From DATILL01 sp035476575 (GTDB lineage Bacteria; Actinomycetota; Actinomycetes; Mycobacteriales; JACQDL01): a DNA stretch of 64,000 nt. Every line of letters begins with the position of its first letter. Positions within the stretch are counted from its first letter, which is position 1. The stretch lies in NCBI GenBank assembly GCA_035476575.1, contig DATILL010000040.1, positions 88,492 to 152,491 on the forward strand, read 5' to 3'. Shown here piece after piece: positions 55,814 to 64,000 of the stretch. Below the pieces are notes generated by a model that had not been told where the DNA came from, ran no database searches, and worked only from the letters and a program-made list of their open reading frames with translations. The position numbers were made by a program, and so were the translations under genes.

Positions 55814-56019
55814 CCCGCCCACCGGCAACGAAGATCGAGCATCGCCCGCGGGCCCGGCGGCGCGTCTCGTCGCGGTACGTAGCAAATGCGCTGATGATAT
55901 GAATTGATCTTCCGGCTCATTCGCTTCTCATTTCACCCGATCTGCTGAGCCAGAAACGGAACCACTGCGCTGTAACATCGGGTAACGGGGAGCATAGAGT
56001 TTGGGGGGAGCCGTCACCC

Positions 56020-57270
56020 ATGGTCGACTTCATGGCCCTGCGTGAGGCCAATCCGGAGCTGTGGAAGACCGCTGCCGACGACTGGGTCGATCTGGCCAGG
56101 CGAGCTGAGCAGTCCGCGAACGACATCTACCAGCGGGGCGTCGGCGCTCTTGACGAACATTGGACAGACGCCGTCGGCGAGCGGGCCGGGCAGAAGCTCA
56201 AGGAGCTCGCCAACTCCTACCAGGTCGCCGCCGCCACGATTCGAGGCGTGGTCAGCACGCTGGACGGCCTCGGTGAATCCGTCGATGCGGTCCGCGGGTC
56301 TCTCCAGTCGGCGATCGACTACGCGCACCGGTACGGGCTCGTGGTGGACGGCAACGGGCGGGTGAGCCAGCAGCCCGGAACCCACTGCGCCGAGGACGAA
56401 CCAAAGATCAGCCAGGCCAACCGGCTCATCACCGAAGCCATCGAGTCGGCGAGCCGGATCGACGACGAAGCGAGCGCCGAGCTCGACCGGCTCAGGGATG
56501 CCATCAGCAACACTGACCTCAGCAAGGCATTGGACCAGATCCAGCAGTCGGCGTCCGAGAACCAGCTCGCCCTGCTGCGCGAGAGCCTGCCGATCGGCGC
56601 GGACGCGGCCACCGTCCGGATCTGGTGGAGCTCGCTCACCCCTGCGGAGCAGGCGGCGTACGAACGCGCTCTCCCGGTTGATCTTTATGATCTCGACGGT
56701 GTCCCGGATGACGTGAAGCAGCGGATGCGCGGCACCGATGGCTACGACCGGATCGAGATGCTCCGGTGGGCGCGACAGAACGTCGACAACACCGACATCG
56801 ACATCTTCGACAACAACTGCGCGAACTTCGTGTCGCACGCGCTGGAACATGCCGGCCTAGACCAGAAGATGGGTTGGGACGGCACCTTCGGGGGCAACAG
56901 CTGGGGGCACGGCAGCCAGACCGGATGGGACTGGCTGGACGCGCGCGACTCTTCGCACACCGCGAGCTGGGCGCAGGCTGACGCCCAGCACGACTTCCTC
57001 GTCCATAACGGCGGACAGCAGGTTTCCGTGCCGCAGGCGCAGCCTGGAGATGTCATTTACTGGGAGCAGGCCGGCGCTGGTGGGCCGACCGAGCCGGGCC
57101 AGGTACACCATGCAGCGGTCGTCACCTCGGTCACGCCCGACGGCACCATCCACTACACCCAGCACAGCAGCTCCCGACTCGACGCGAGCCTCGACGGCAG
57201 GCTGCCGGCCACTGAGGTCCGCGAGGGAAACCAACGCGTTGCCATCGTGCGTCCGAGGCAGACCTGGTAG
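56020..57270 (+). CDS. WXG100-domain protein with C-terminal amidase (Amidase_6-like) domain
   Basis: The protein is 416 residues. The N-terminal 110 residues form the WXG-type bundle with GALDEHWTDAVGERAGQKL at the turn. A helical middle (residues 120-240) is acidic. The C-terminal domain has the catalytic Cys267 in DNNCANFVSHALEHAGL and the late His in VHHAAVVTSVTPDG (363-364), followed by HYTQHSS. This is the Amidase_6 papain-like pattern that cleaves amide bonds such as peptidoglycan stem or cross-link bonds. The combination looks like a type-VII-secreted effector. It starts a three-gene operon with a small helical protein and a membrane protein. Confidence 0.83.
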   Translation: MVDFMALREANPELWKTAADDWVDLARRAEQSANDIYQRGVGALDEHWTDAVGERAGQKLKELANSYQVAAATIRGVVSTLDGLGESVDAVRGSLQSAIDYAHRYGLVVDGNGRVSQQPGTHCAEDEPKISQANRLITEAIESASRIDDEASAELDRLRDAISNTDLSKALDQIQQSASENQLALLRESLPIGADAATVRIWWSSLTPAEQAAYERALPVDLYDLDGVPDDVKQRMRGTDGYDRIEMLRWARQNVDNTDIDIFDNNCANFVSHALEHAGLDQKMGWDGTFGGNSWGHGSQTGWDWLDARDSSHTASWAQADAQHDFLVHNGGQQVSVPQAQPGDVIYWEQAGAGGPTEPGQVHHAAVVTSVTPDGTIHYTQHSSSRLDASLDGRLPATEVREGNQRVAIVRPRQTW

Positions 57271-57279
57271 GAGCCCGCA

Positions 57280-57591
57280 TTGAGCATCGACATGAACCCT
57301 GGCCCGGTTCGGGAGGCCGGGCGTGATCTGGACCAGCTTGCGGACGACACACGGGAGAGCATCGCGGCGCGGTTTCGGAGCAGCGACGCCGCGGCCAAGG
57401 GCAACAACGGCTGGAAGTCCGCCACCTCGCTGCGCGGCTGTGGGCGGGCGTGGAGCGACCAGCTCGCCCTACTGGTCCAGCAGACCAGCCAGACGAGCCA
57501 GGATCTGACCAGCTCGGCGGCCGCCGTCTCCGGCGCGGACACCGAGGCCGCCAGTCGGCTGGACCGCGTCCTGAACGACCTGGCCGGCTGA
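57280..57591 (+). CDS. Small helical WXG/EspC-like partner protein
   Basis: The protein is 103 residues from TTG with GGAG 6 bp upstream; an ATG four codons later is possible. It is helical and Ala/Ser rich: NPGPVREAGRDLDQLADDTR, GWKSATSLRGCGRAWSDQL and ALLVQQTSQTSQDLTSSAAA. This size and pattern match ESX-associated secreted proteins. It follows the WXG100-amidase gene by 9 bp and precedes the membrane protein with a one-base overlap. It may act as a secretion partner of the effector. Confidence 0.7.
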   Translation: MSIDMNPGPVREAGRDLDQLADDTRESIAARFRSSDAAAKGNNGWKSATSLRGCGRAWSDQLALLVQQTSQTSQDLTSSAAAVSGADTEAASRLDRVLNDLAG

Positions 57592-57965
57592 TGAGCGTCA
57601 TGCACAGAGCGCGTCCGGGGGCTCACTGGAAGCCCGCCGCGGCCATTGTGATGCAGGCGGTCGCGGGAGTCGTGCTAGCCGTGCTCGCAACCGGAGTCAG
57701 CCAGGACCTGGTGCGGGACCGGGCCAGGGCCTGCGACGGCGGGCTGCGGATGCCGGCGACGGGCTTCTGGCTCGGCTGGCTGGGGGCCGGGCTCACGGTC
57801 TCGGCCCTGCTCGTGGCCACGCTCCGGCTCAGGCACCGGGACCGCTGGTCGGCCCTGGACTACGCGCTCGCCATGCTCACGGTGTTGGCCCTGTGTTTTG
57901 CCGGGTTCGTGCTCTACACCATTTACCAGGACGCGCGGCCGCTCCGCTCGGTCTGCTTCGGCTAG
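57591..57965 (+). CDS. Small three-TM membrane protein of the effector cassette
   Basis: The protein is 124 residues with three hydrophobic segments: AAIVMQAVAGVVLAVLATGV, GFWLGWLGAGLTVSALLVATL and ALAMLTVLALCFAGFVLYTIY. A cysteine pair (RACDGG, SVCFG) lies on the same predicted side. The ATG overlaps the stop of the upstream gene by one base. Its place after a putative secreted amidase suggests an immunity or anchoring role; no family is recognised and this is inference. Confidence 0.65.
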   Translation: MSVMHRARPGAHWKPAAAIVMQAVAGVVLAVLATGVSQDLVRDRARACDGGLRMPATGFWLGWLGAGLTVSALLVATLRLRHRDRWSALDYALAMLTVLALCFAGFVLYTIYQDARPLRSVCFG

Positions 57966-58050
57966 ACCGCCAGCACGACCTCGCCGGTGGTCCGGCGGGC
58001 GCGCGGTCGGCGTGCGCCCGTCCCGCGTCGGCCAGCGGGTACGCCGGCCA
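57962..58050 (-). pseudogene. C-terminal remnant of a zinc-type (MDR) oxidoreductase
   Basis: On the minus strand the fragment reads YPLADAGRAHADRA in one frame and ARRTTGEVVLAV then TAG in another. Together they match the C-terminal end of MDR quinone oxidoreductases (usually YPLADAxxAHxxLxxxxTTGKVVL). A frameshift separates the two parts and the rest of the gene is gone, ended near the family D palindrome. Confidence 0.75.
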
Positions 58051-58079
58051 TCTCGAGCACCAACGGCAGGGCGTTAGGG

Positions 58080-58144
58080 CGCCTTGTCGCGAAGGTCTGG
58101 TGGGACACGCGGGCGTGTTGTACAGGATCTTCGCGACAAGGGCG
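58080..58144. repeat. Family D palindrome (CTTGTCGCGAAG)
   Basis: The arms CTTGTCGCGAAG (58083-58094) and CTTCGCGACAAG (58129-58140) are a perfect 12-bp inverted repeat. Flanks CGC/GGCG extend the match imperfectly. The loop is 34 bp and contains GGGACACGCGGGCGTGTTG. A miniature inverted-repeat element is likely. It sits beside the dehydrogenase remnant. Confidence 0.82.
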
Positions 58145-58556
58145 GGTATGGTGACAACGGCGCTTACCATGACCGGCCAGCGGCTTCACCAGCGGGTCTG
58201 CTCCCATGCCGGGACACGAACTGTTGCTCGATGTCGCGAGAGTCACCCTCCGCCCTCAGCGTCGTCCTGCGGAGGCACCAGAGGGTGGGAATGCGCCCGG
58301 GAGCGCCACGGCCTGTTACTGTTGGAAGACGGTATGTCACTATACGGTGTCATAATGACGGCAAGTTGCGCCGATTCGCGTATTCAGATGGTCAATCAGC
58401 GAAAGTTACGTAACAGGCAGTCGCGGTTCGGACGGTCGATCCGTACCATCGGGTGTCGCCACTCGCCCGTCAGGTGACCATGAGCCGACGGAGCCAGGTG
58501 ACGGTGGCAGTGATCTGGTTCGCATTGTCCGTTCGAGCAGGAGGGATGCGTACGTC
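58145..58556. other. Intergenic region upstream of the LCP gene
   Basis: No coding frame is convincing. The stretch around 58310-58400 is AT-richer than its surroundings (TGTTACTGTTGGAAGACGG, TATGTCACTATACGGTGTCA) and probably holds the LCP promoter. Confidence 0.5.
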
Positions 58557-60707
58557 GTGACTGACATGCAACACGACAAGCGCTCCAGCTCCTGGCGCCC
58601 CCAGGTCAGCGACGACGACTACATCCGGTTTCTCCGCGGGGAGAGTGTGCTCGGGCTGTCGCAGCCGCCCGAGACCGATCCCGAGCCCGAGCCGTCGCCC
58701 CGCCGGCTGGGTGTGGGTCGGCGGCCGGGCCAGCATGGCACGGCTCGGCGCGCACGGGGCCGTAACGCGCCGCCGGCCGGCCCGAACCCGCGGCGACCCG
58801 CCGAGCCGGACCCGTCCGCGGAGCACCGCCACCAGGTGCCCGGCCGGCATGCCGCCGCACCCGAGCCGGTGTTGCCGCCCGAGCCGCCGCCCTGGTCCGA
58901 GCCGCCGCGCCTCCCGGCGGCACCACAGACCCCCGCCGTAGCGCATGTCCCCGCGGTACCGCATGACCCCGCCGTGGAGCCGGACCGGCGCACCGAGGCG
59001 CCGAGCTGGTCCTCCTACGACGAGGCCACCACCTACTTCGCCCAGTCGTTCGGGACCACCGACGATCCACTCGAGGGGCCAACGGTCCAGTTCGCCCGCC
59101 CCGCCATCCCACCGGACGACGAGCCGCCGGCCGGATCGGGCGCCCGGACCGCCGATGGCCACGAACCACCCTGGCAGCCCCGCGCCGCCCGCCGGGCCGA
59201 GGCCGCCCGGGCGGGCCGGGCCGCGCAACCGCTCGGCCTCCGCCGGCCGCGCTGGCTGCAGGTTGTCGGCTGGACCGGCGTGCTCCTCGGCCTGCTGGTG
59301 ATGGCGCTCGGCGGCTACGGGTACTACGAGTACCGGAAGATCAGCGGCAACATCAAGCGAGTTGACGTGCTCGCCACCAACGACCCGTCGATCAAGAACC
59401 GAGAGCAGCAGCTCGACGCGGAGAACTTCCTGCTGATCGGCTCCGACACCCGGGCCGGCGCCAACAACAAGTACGGCGGCCCAGCGGTCATCGGCCAACG
59501 CTCGGACACCACGATCCTGGCCCACCTGTCCCCGGACCGGCAGCACGCCACCCTGATCAGCTTCCCGCGCGACTCATGGGTGACCATCCCGGCGTGTGCC
59601 GGGGGCGACGGTGCGACCATTCCCCAGCACGATGGCATGTTCAACTCGGCGTTCGAGTCCGGCGGGCCGCAGTGCACCATCCTGACCCTGCAGCGGCTCA
59701 CCGGGGTGGAGATCAACCACTACGTGCAGGTCGACTTCACCGGCTTCAAGACGATGGTGGACGCGCTCGGCGGGGTGCCCATCTGCTCCACCGAGAAGGT
59801 GTCCGACCACGACAGTGGGCTGAAGCTGCGAGTCGGGCCGCAGACTCTCGTGGGCGAGCAGGCACTGGCGTTCGTCCGGGCCCGGCACGCGCTCGGCGAC
59901 GGCTCGGACATCGACCGGATCAAGCGCCAGCAGCAGTTCCTCGGCTCGATGATCCGGGTGGCCACCGGCAGGGGCATCCTGCTCAACCCGGTCCGGCTGA
60001 CCCGGTTCCTGGACGCCGCGTCGCGGTCGGTGACCCTGGACCGCCGTACCTCGCTCGGTGACCTGCGCAACCTGGCCAGCCAGCTGCACGGCTTGGACCC
60101 GCGCAAGGTCACCTTCCTCACCGCCCCGATCGCCAACCGCGACTACGATCCGACCGGACAACGCGCCACCGGTGGCGGCCGGGTGCTGCTGGACGCCGCG
60201 CAGGGCGAGGTGCTCTGGCAGTCGCTGATCAACGACAGGCCGGCGGCCAGGGCCAGCTCGGCACCCGGTGGGTCCGCCGCGCATGGCCCCACCACGGCCA
60301 CCGTTACGGTGCCGCCGGAGCAGGTCTCGGTGCGGGTGCTGAACGGCGTCGGTACGCCGGGGCTGGCGAGCAGGGTGGCCTCCGCGCTCGGCGGCGGCGG
60401 CTTCGCCATCGCCTCGACCGGCAACGGCCCCTCCCGCGGCACGGCGTCGCTCATCCGGTACGGCCCGGCCGGCACCGCTCAGGCGGTCACCCTTGCCGCG
60501 GCGGTGCCCGGCTCGGTGCTGGTCCGGGATATGTCGCTAGACCAGAGCCTGGAGCTGGTGGTCGGCTCGTCGTACCAGGGTGTCCGACCGGTGCGGCTCG
60601 GCCAGTGGGTGGCGACGCGAACCGGTACGGCGCCGGCTGCCGGCCCGGCTGCACGGACCCCCAGCCCGCAGCCCCCGATCAACGCTGGCCAGGCAAGCTG
60701 CGTCTGA
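58557..60707 (+). CDS. LytR-CpsA-Psr (LCP) family cell-wall glycopolymer ligase
   Basis: The protein is 716 residues from GTG. A long Pro/Arg/Glu-rich cytoplasmic N-terminus (about 1-230) precedes a single membrane helix (about 233-255; VVGWTGVLLGLLVMALGGYG). The extracytoplasmic LCP domain (about 285-480) has NFLLIGSDTRAG, RSDTTILAHLSPDRQ, LISFPRDSWVTIP, HYVQVDFTGFKTMVDALGG and FVRARHALGDGSDIDRIKRQ with the phosphate-binding arginines. A LytR_C domain (about 595-680) follows. LCP enzymes attach arabinogalactan or teichoic-acid-like polymers to peptidoglycan. The cytoplasmic tail is unusually long. Confidence 0.92.
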   Translation: MTDMQHDKRSSSWRPQVSDDDYIRFLRGESVLGLSQPPETDPEPEPSPRRLGVGRRPGQHGTARRARGRNAPPAGPNPRRPAEPDPSAEHRHQVPGRHAAAPEPVLPPEPPPWSEPPRLPAAPQTPAVAHVPAVPHDPAVEPDRRTEAPSWSSYDEATTYFAQSFGTTDDPLEGPTVQFARPAIPPDDEPPAGSGARTADGHEPPWQPRAARRAEAARAGRAAQPLGLRRPRWLQVVGWTGVLLGLLVMALGGYGYYEYRKISGNIKRVDVLATNDPSIKNREQQLDAENFLLIGSDTRAGANNKYGGPAVIGQRSDTTILAHLSPDRQHATLISFPRDSWVTIPACAGGDGATIPQHDGMFNSAFESGGPQCTILTLQRLTGVEINHYVQVDFTGFKTMVDALGGVPICSTEKVSDHDSGLKLRVGPQTLVGEQALAFVRARHALGDGSDIDRIKRQQQFLGSMIRVATGRGILLNPVRLTRFLDAASRSVTLDRRTSLGDLRNLASQLHGLDPRKVTFLTAPIANRDYDPTGQRATGGGRVLLDAAQGEVLWQSLINDRPAARASSAPGGSAAHGPTTATVTVPPEQVSVRVLNGVGTPGLASRVASALGGGGFAIASTGNGPSRGTASLIRYGPAGTAQAVTLAAAVPGSVLVRDMSLDQSLELVVGSSYQGVRPVRLGQWVATRTGTAPAAGPAARTPSPQPPINAGQASCV

Positions 60708-60788
60708 CCGCCACCCGGGATCCCTGCGCCCCGGCGAGTCCGAGCCCCCTTGCGCCCCGGACAAGAGGACCAGGAGGTACCAGGAGGC

Positions 60789-61565
60789 TCAGCCGAACCG
60801 GCCGGTGATGTACTCCTCGGTCTTCGGGTTGGCCGGGTTGCTGAAGATCTTGGCCGTGTCGTCGAACTCGACCAGCTTGCCCGGCTCACCGAACGCAGGC
60901 AGGTTGAAGAACGCCGTCCGGTCGCTGACTCGGGCCGCCTGCTGCATGTTGTGGGTGACGATCACGATGGTGTACGTCGTCTTGAGCTGGCCGATCAGGT
61001 CCTCGATGGCCAGCGTGGAGATCGGGTCCAGCGCCGAGCACGGCTCGTCCATCAGCAGCACCTGCGGCTGCACCGCGATGGCCCGGGCGATGCACAGCCG
61101 CTGCTGCTGGCCGCCGGACAACCCGGCGCCGGCCTTGGTCAGCCGGCCCTTCACCTCGTTCCACAGGTTTGCGCTGGTCAGGGATCGTTCCACCACGTCA
61201 TCCAGAGCGGCCTTGCGACGTTCCCCGGCCAGCTTCAGCCCGGCCGCGACGTTGTCATAGATCGACATGGTGGGGAACGGGTTCGGCCGCTGGAAGACCA
61301 TGCCGATGGTGCGGCGGACGTTCACCGGGTCGACGTTGGAGCCGTAGATGTCCTCACCGTCGAGCAGCACCTTGCCCTCGACCCGGGCGCCGGGGATCAC
61401 CTCGTGCATCCGGTTGATGGTGCGCAGCACGGTTGACTTGCCGCAGCCGGACGGCCCGATGAACGCCGTGACCGTACGCGGCTCGATCTCGAGGGACACG
61501 TCCGACACGGCGAGGAGGCTGCCGTAGTAGACGTTCAGCCCGGAGATGTCGATTCGCTTAGCCAT
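60789..61565 (-). CDS. pstB: Phosphate ABC transporter ATP-binding protein
   Basis: The protein is 258 residues. Walker A is FIGPSGCGKSTVLRTINR, the signature is LSGGQQQRLCIARAI, and Walker B is VLLMDEPCSALDP. IGMVFQRPNPFPTMSIYDN is the Q loop. The PstB-specific N-terminus and the phosphate-family end (NPANPKTEEYITGRFG) are present. It is the last gene of pstSCAB, 12 bp after pstA. PhoU normally follows; here it is elsewhere. Confidence 0.97.
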   Translation of the reverse strand: MAKRIDISGLNVYYGSLLAVSDVSLEIEPRTVTAFIGPSGCGKSTVLRTINRMHEVIPGARVEGKVLLDGEDIYGSNVDPVNVRRTIGMVFQRPNPFPTMSIYDNVAAGLKLAGERRKAALDDVVERSLTSANLWNEVKGRLTKAGAGLSGGQQQRLCIARAIAVQPQVLLMDEPCSALDPISTLAIEDLIGQLKTTYTIVIVTHNMQQAARVSDRTAFFNLPAFGEPGKLVEFDDTAKIFSNPANPKTEEYITGRFG

Positions 61566-61577
61566 AGCAGGGGCCTT

Positions 61578-62669
61578 TCATCGGACACTGGTGAAGCGGG
61601 CGATGAGCCGGGCAAACAGGTTGAGCAGCCCGATGATGACGATGAGGACGAGCGCTGCACCCCACGCACGCTGGAACGCTGGCGACTGGGTGTTGCCGAC
61701 CGCGACCTGGAACTGCTCGAAGATGAACGTCGGCAGCGACTCCTGGGGAACCTGTTGGGTGTGGCCCGCGAACGGGTTGAGCTGAATGCGCTGGTTGATA
61801 CCGACCAGCAGCAGCAACGGCGCCGTCTCGCCCATGATTCGGGCGAGACCGAGCATCACACCGGTCATGATGCCGCTGGCCGCGGTGGGCAGCACGATCC
61901 GCATGATGGTGCGCCACTTCGGCACACCCAGCGCATACGACGCCTCCCGCAGCTCGTTCGGCACCAGCTTGAGCATCTCCTCGGTCGATCGGATGACAGT
62001 CGGCAGCATCAGGATGAACAACGCGAGCGCGCCGGCGAATCCCGACTTCTGGAAGCCCAGAACCAGAATCCACGCGGCGTAGACGAACAGGCCCGCGACG
62101 ATCGACGGCACCCCTGTCATCACGTCGACGAAGAAGCTCACCGTACGGGCGAACAGCCGGCGTCCGCCGTACTCGACCAGATAGACAGCAGCGAGGATAC
62201 CGAGCGGGGCCGCGATCACGGTGGCCAGCAACGACTGCTCGAGCGTGCCGATGATCGCGTGGTAGATGCCGCCACCCGGGCCCTCCGGGTTGACCCGGAA
62301 CATCGACGTGGTCAGAAACTTCGCGGTGACCGAGCCGATGCCCTTGCTGACCGTGTACCAGGTGATCGAGATCAGCGGAAGCGCGGCAAGCACGAACGCG
62401 AGGTAGATCAGTGTCGTGAACAGCCGGTCGACCGCGTGTCGGCGTCCTTCGAAGGAGAAGCTGACCACCGTCTGGCTGACGGCGTACAGCAACACCGCGA
62501 ACACCACATACCCCGCCGTGCCCTGGAGTGGCGTGAGGGCGAACAGCAGCGCGGCAACGGCCAACGAGGACGCCGCGATACCCGGCAGCGCGTATCCGGG
62601 CAGCCGGCGCCCCCGCAGCATGCTGTGCGTCGACGGCGCCGGCGGAGCCGGGCTGGTGGCAACCGCCAT
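61578..62669 (-). CDS. pstA: Phosphate ABC transporter permease PstA
   Basis: The protein is 363 residues. It is longer than E. coli PstA because of an N-terminal extension with two extra hydrophobic segments. The core has six helices and the permease loop EMLKLVPNELREASYALGVPKW, which docks onto PstB. It is 3 bp from pstC and 12 bp from pstB, all minus strand. It forms the membrane channel with PstC. Confidence 0.95.
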   Translation of the reverse strand: MAVATSPAPPAPSTHSMLRGRRLPGYALPGIAASSLAVAALLFALTPLQGTAGYVVFAVLLYAVSQTVVSFSFEGRRHAVDRLFTTLIYLAFVLAALPLISITWYTVSKGIGSVTAKFLTTSMFRVNPEGPGGGIYHAIIGTLEQSLLATVIAAPLGILAAVYLVEYGGRRLFARTVSFFVDVMTGVPSIVAGLFVYAAWILVLGFQKSGFAGALALFILMLPTVIRSTEEMLKLVPNELREASYALGVPKWRTIMRIVLPTAASGIMTGVMLGLARIMGETAPLLLLVGINQRIQLNPFAGHTQQVPQESLPTFIFEQFQVAVGNTQSPAFQRAWGAALVLIVIIGLLNLFARLIARFTSVR

Positions 62670-62672
62670 GGG

Positions 62673-63686
62673 TCAGCCCACCTTCTTCCTGCGGATGATC
62701 ACGCTGGCGCCGAAGTTCACCGCGAGTGTGATGACGAACAGGCACAAGCCCGCCGCGATCAGTGCGCCGGTCCCGATGCTGCTGGCCTCGCCGTACTTCA
62801 GCGCGATGTTGGAGGCGAAGGTGACGCCGCCCCGCTCGGTGATGTGGATGTTGATGTCATACACCGAGGCAAGGATGATCGTGACCGCAAGCGTCTCGCC
62901 GAGCGCTCGGCCCAGCCCGAGGATCGACGCGGCCAACACACCCGCCCGGCCGAACGGCAGCACTGAGGTGCGCACCATCTCCCACCGGGTGGCACCCAGC
63001 GCGAGCGCGGCCTCTATCTGGTCGCGGGGCACCTGACGGAACACCTCTCGTGAGATCGACGAGATGATCGGCAGGATCATGATGGCAAGTACGACGCCCG
63101 CGGTGAAGTCGGAGAGGTTGTTCGGGCGGCTCTCCAGCCGGTAGTCGAACACCCCGGTCCAGCCGAACCACCGGTCCAGCCAGAGCACCAGCCCGGTCAG
63201 GTGCGGTGCCAGCAGCGCGAACCCCCACAGGCCGTAGACGATCGACGGGACGGCGGCGAGCAGGTCGACGAAATAGCCCAGCGGGGAGGCGGCTCGCCGA
63301 GGCGCGTAGTAGGTGATGAACAGGCCGATGCCGATGGCCACCGGGACCGCGATGAGCATCGCGATAATGCCGGTGACCAGCGTGTGGAAGAGCAGCGCGG
63401 CGACTCCGAACGTCGGCCTGCCGCCTGACGTGGCGCTTTCCGGCAGCCATATGGTGGTGGTGAAGAAGTTGGTCGAGTCGACCCTCAGGGCCGGGACGGC
63501 CTTGGCGATCAGGAAGATCGCGATGCCCGCCATGATCGCGAGCACGGTCGCCCCGGCCGCCATCGAAAGGCCGCGGAAGAGCCGGTCACCGGGGCGCAGC
63601 GCACTCCCGCTGATCCCGGCGCCTGGCACGATGACCGGGCCGCTGACCGAAGGTGTCTCGGATCCCGAGAGGGTCGGCTCACTCAC
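62673..63686 (-). CDS. pstC: Phosphate ABC transporter permease PstC
   Basis: The protein is 337 residues with about seven hydrophobic segments. The permease coupling loop is REVFRQVPRDQIEAALALGA with TRWEMVRTSVLP. The motif YAPRRAASPLGYFVDLLAAVPSIVYGLWGF (split here: GYFVDLLAAVPSIVYG) is diagnostic of PstC. It lies about 110 bp after pstS, with a strong hairpin in the gap. Confidence 0.95.
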   Translation of the reverse strand: MSEPTLSGSETPSVSGPVIVPGAGISGSALRPGDRLFRGLSMAAGATVLAIMAGIAIFLIAKAVPALRVDSTNFFTTTIWLPESATSGGRPTFGVAALLFHTLVTGIIAMLIAVPVAIGIGLFITYYAPRRAASPLGYFVDLLAAVPSIVYGLWGFALLAPHLTGLVLWLDRWFGWTGVFDYRLESRPNNLSDFTAGVVLAIMILPIISSISREVFRQVPRDQIEAALALGATRWEMVRTSVLPFGRAGVLAASILGLGRALGETLAVTIILASVYDINIHITERGGVTFASNIALKYGEASSIGTGALIAAGLCLFVITLAVNFGASVIIRRKKVG

Positions 63687-63740
63687 ACGATGTCCTCGTT
63701 TGTACTAGGTCCTCGTTCGTGCTCACCGCGGGATTGATGT

Positions 63741-63786
63741 CGTGCTGGTGCGCCCCGCTGTCGTGGCAGTGGGGCGCACCAGCACG
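63741..63786 (-). terminator. Strong hairpin between pstS and pstC
   Basis: A perfect 16-bp inverted repeat (63741-63756 and 63771-63786) has the stem CGTGCTGGTGCGCCCC. The 14-base loop can extend the stem by further CTG/CAG pairs. It starts 9 bp after the pstS stop. No T-run follows, so partial termination or 3'-end protection of pstS mRNA is more likely than full termination. That would raise PstS relative to PstCAB. Confidence 0.85.
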
Positions 63787-63794
63787 ACGACGGG

Positions 63795-64000
63795 TCAGGC
63801 AGCGCCCAGCGCCTGGACCGCGGCGCGCACCTTGGTGATGAGGTCGGTCGGAAGCGGCAGGTGCCCGATGGGGGTGAGCAGGCCTTGGCCCGCGTCGCTG
63901 GCGGTGTAGGTGAGGAACGACTTCACCAGCTTGGCCTGGTCTGTCGGCAGGCCTTTGGTGCAGGTGATCTCGTACGTGACCAGGATGGCCGGGTACGCGC
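63795..64000 (-). CDS. pstS: Phosphate-binding protein PstS (C-terminal part)
   Basis: The gene runs off the window, so only the last 67 residues or so are seen: AYPAILVTYEITCTKGLPTD, then QAKLVKSFLTYTASDAGQGL, then IGHLPLPTDLITKVRAAVQAL. This is the typical PstS end. PstS is the lipid-anchored phosphate receptor of the Pst transporter. It is the first gene of pstSCAB; its promoter lies outside the window. Confidence 0.92.
   Translation of the reverse strand, partial: AYPAILVTYEITCTKGLPTDQAKLVKSFLTYTASDAGQGLLTPIGHLPLPTDLITKVRAAVQALGAA

Noticed and set aside
57280..57591. Small helical protein considered as immunity protein
   Set aside because: Helical Ala/Ser-rich pattern fits a secretion partner better; the membrane protein is the more likely immunity candidate.

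Overview
The window is high-GC actinobacterial DNA. GTG and TTG starts are common, genes overlap by ATGA or GTGA, and the gene order purF-purM-DUF3073-vdh-hypothetical-bldC matches what I recall for Streptomyces. A BldC protein, a BldN-like sigma factor with its membrane anti-sigma, and a propeptide-less secreted sedolisin point to a filamentous, probably sporulating actinomycete. I cannot place it to genus. No rRNA, tRNA, CRISPR array, phage or intact transposase was seen.

Layout. 0-2.8 kb: 3' end of an ECF sigma gene, its anti-sigma, and an HAD hydrolase. 2.8-8.1 kb (minus strand): acyltransferase-SDR, bS22, an excisionase-like HTH protein, proC-proline dehydrogenase and a TIM-barrel isomerase. 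8.3-14 kb: cation/proton antiporter, PASTA lipoprotein, Ppx/GppA phosphatase and a cysteine-cluster protein. 14-17 kb: RegX3-SenX3 divergent from phoU, with PHO-box-like repeats between. 17-28 kb: fba, DUF3151, purA, purD, map, a YbaK-type editing protein, an ABC exporter and purB. 28-31.5 kb: translationally coupled glycosyltransferase-deacetylase-glycosyltransferase operon. 31.5-43.2 kb: purS, purQL, SCP-like gene, TetR, purFM, interrupted by a secreted phosphoesterase, an unknown two-gene cassette and a four-gene WXG100/YbaB-like operon. 43-46.3 kb: DUF3073, vdh, hypothetical, bldC. 46-53 kb: accessory DNA with a frameshifted SpoIIE-type phosphatase, a Cys-containing small protein, an AAA+ ATPase and an HTH regulator. 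53.7-58 kb: sedolisin, a DinB-like protein and a WXG100-amidase effector cassette. 58.5-64 kb: an LCP cell-wall ligase and pstS(partial)-pstC-pstA-pstB.

How the genes work together. Eight genes for de novo purine and AMP synthesis (purA, D, B, S, Q, L, F, M) are spread over 24 kb in one orientation. Phosphate sensing (SenX3-RegX3-PhoU) and high-affinity uptake (Pst) lie about 45 kb apart. Two separate loci encode WXG100-type proteins, but no ESX core machinery (EccC, EccD, MycP) is in the window.

The most unusual structural feature is the density of intergenic palindromes, falling in at least four families. Copies of family B lie inside the 3' ends of two genes and supply similar C-terminal tails. 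One family C copy supplies a stop codon. A family D copy abuts a truncated dehydrogenase remnant. The candidate systems least explained by known families are the WXG100-amidase cassette (56.0-58.0 kb), the YbaB/WXG100/8-TM operon (37.3-39.8 kb), the YGQD-repeat plus beta-rich pair (36.1-36.7 kb) and the HTH/AAA+ pair (49.8-52.7 kb).
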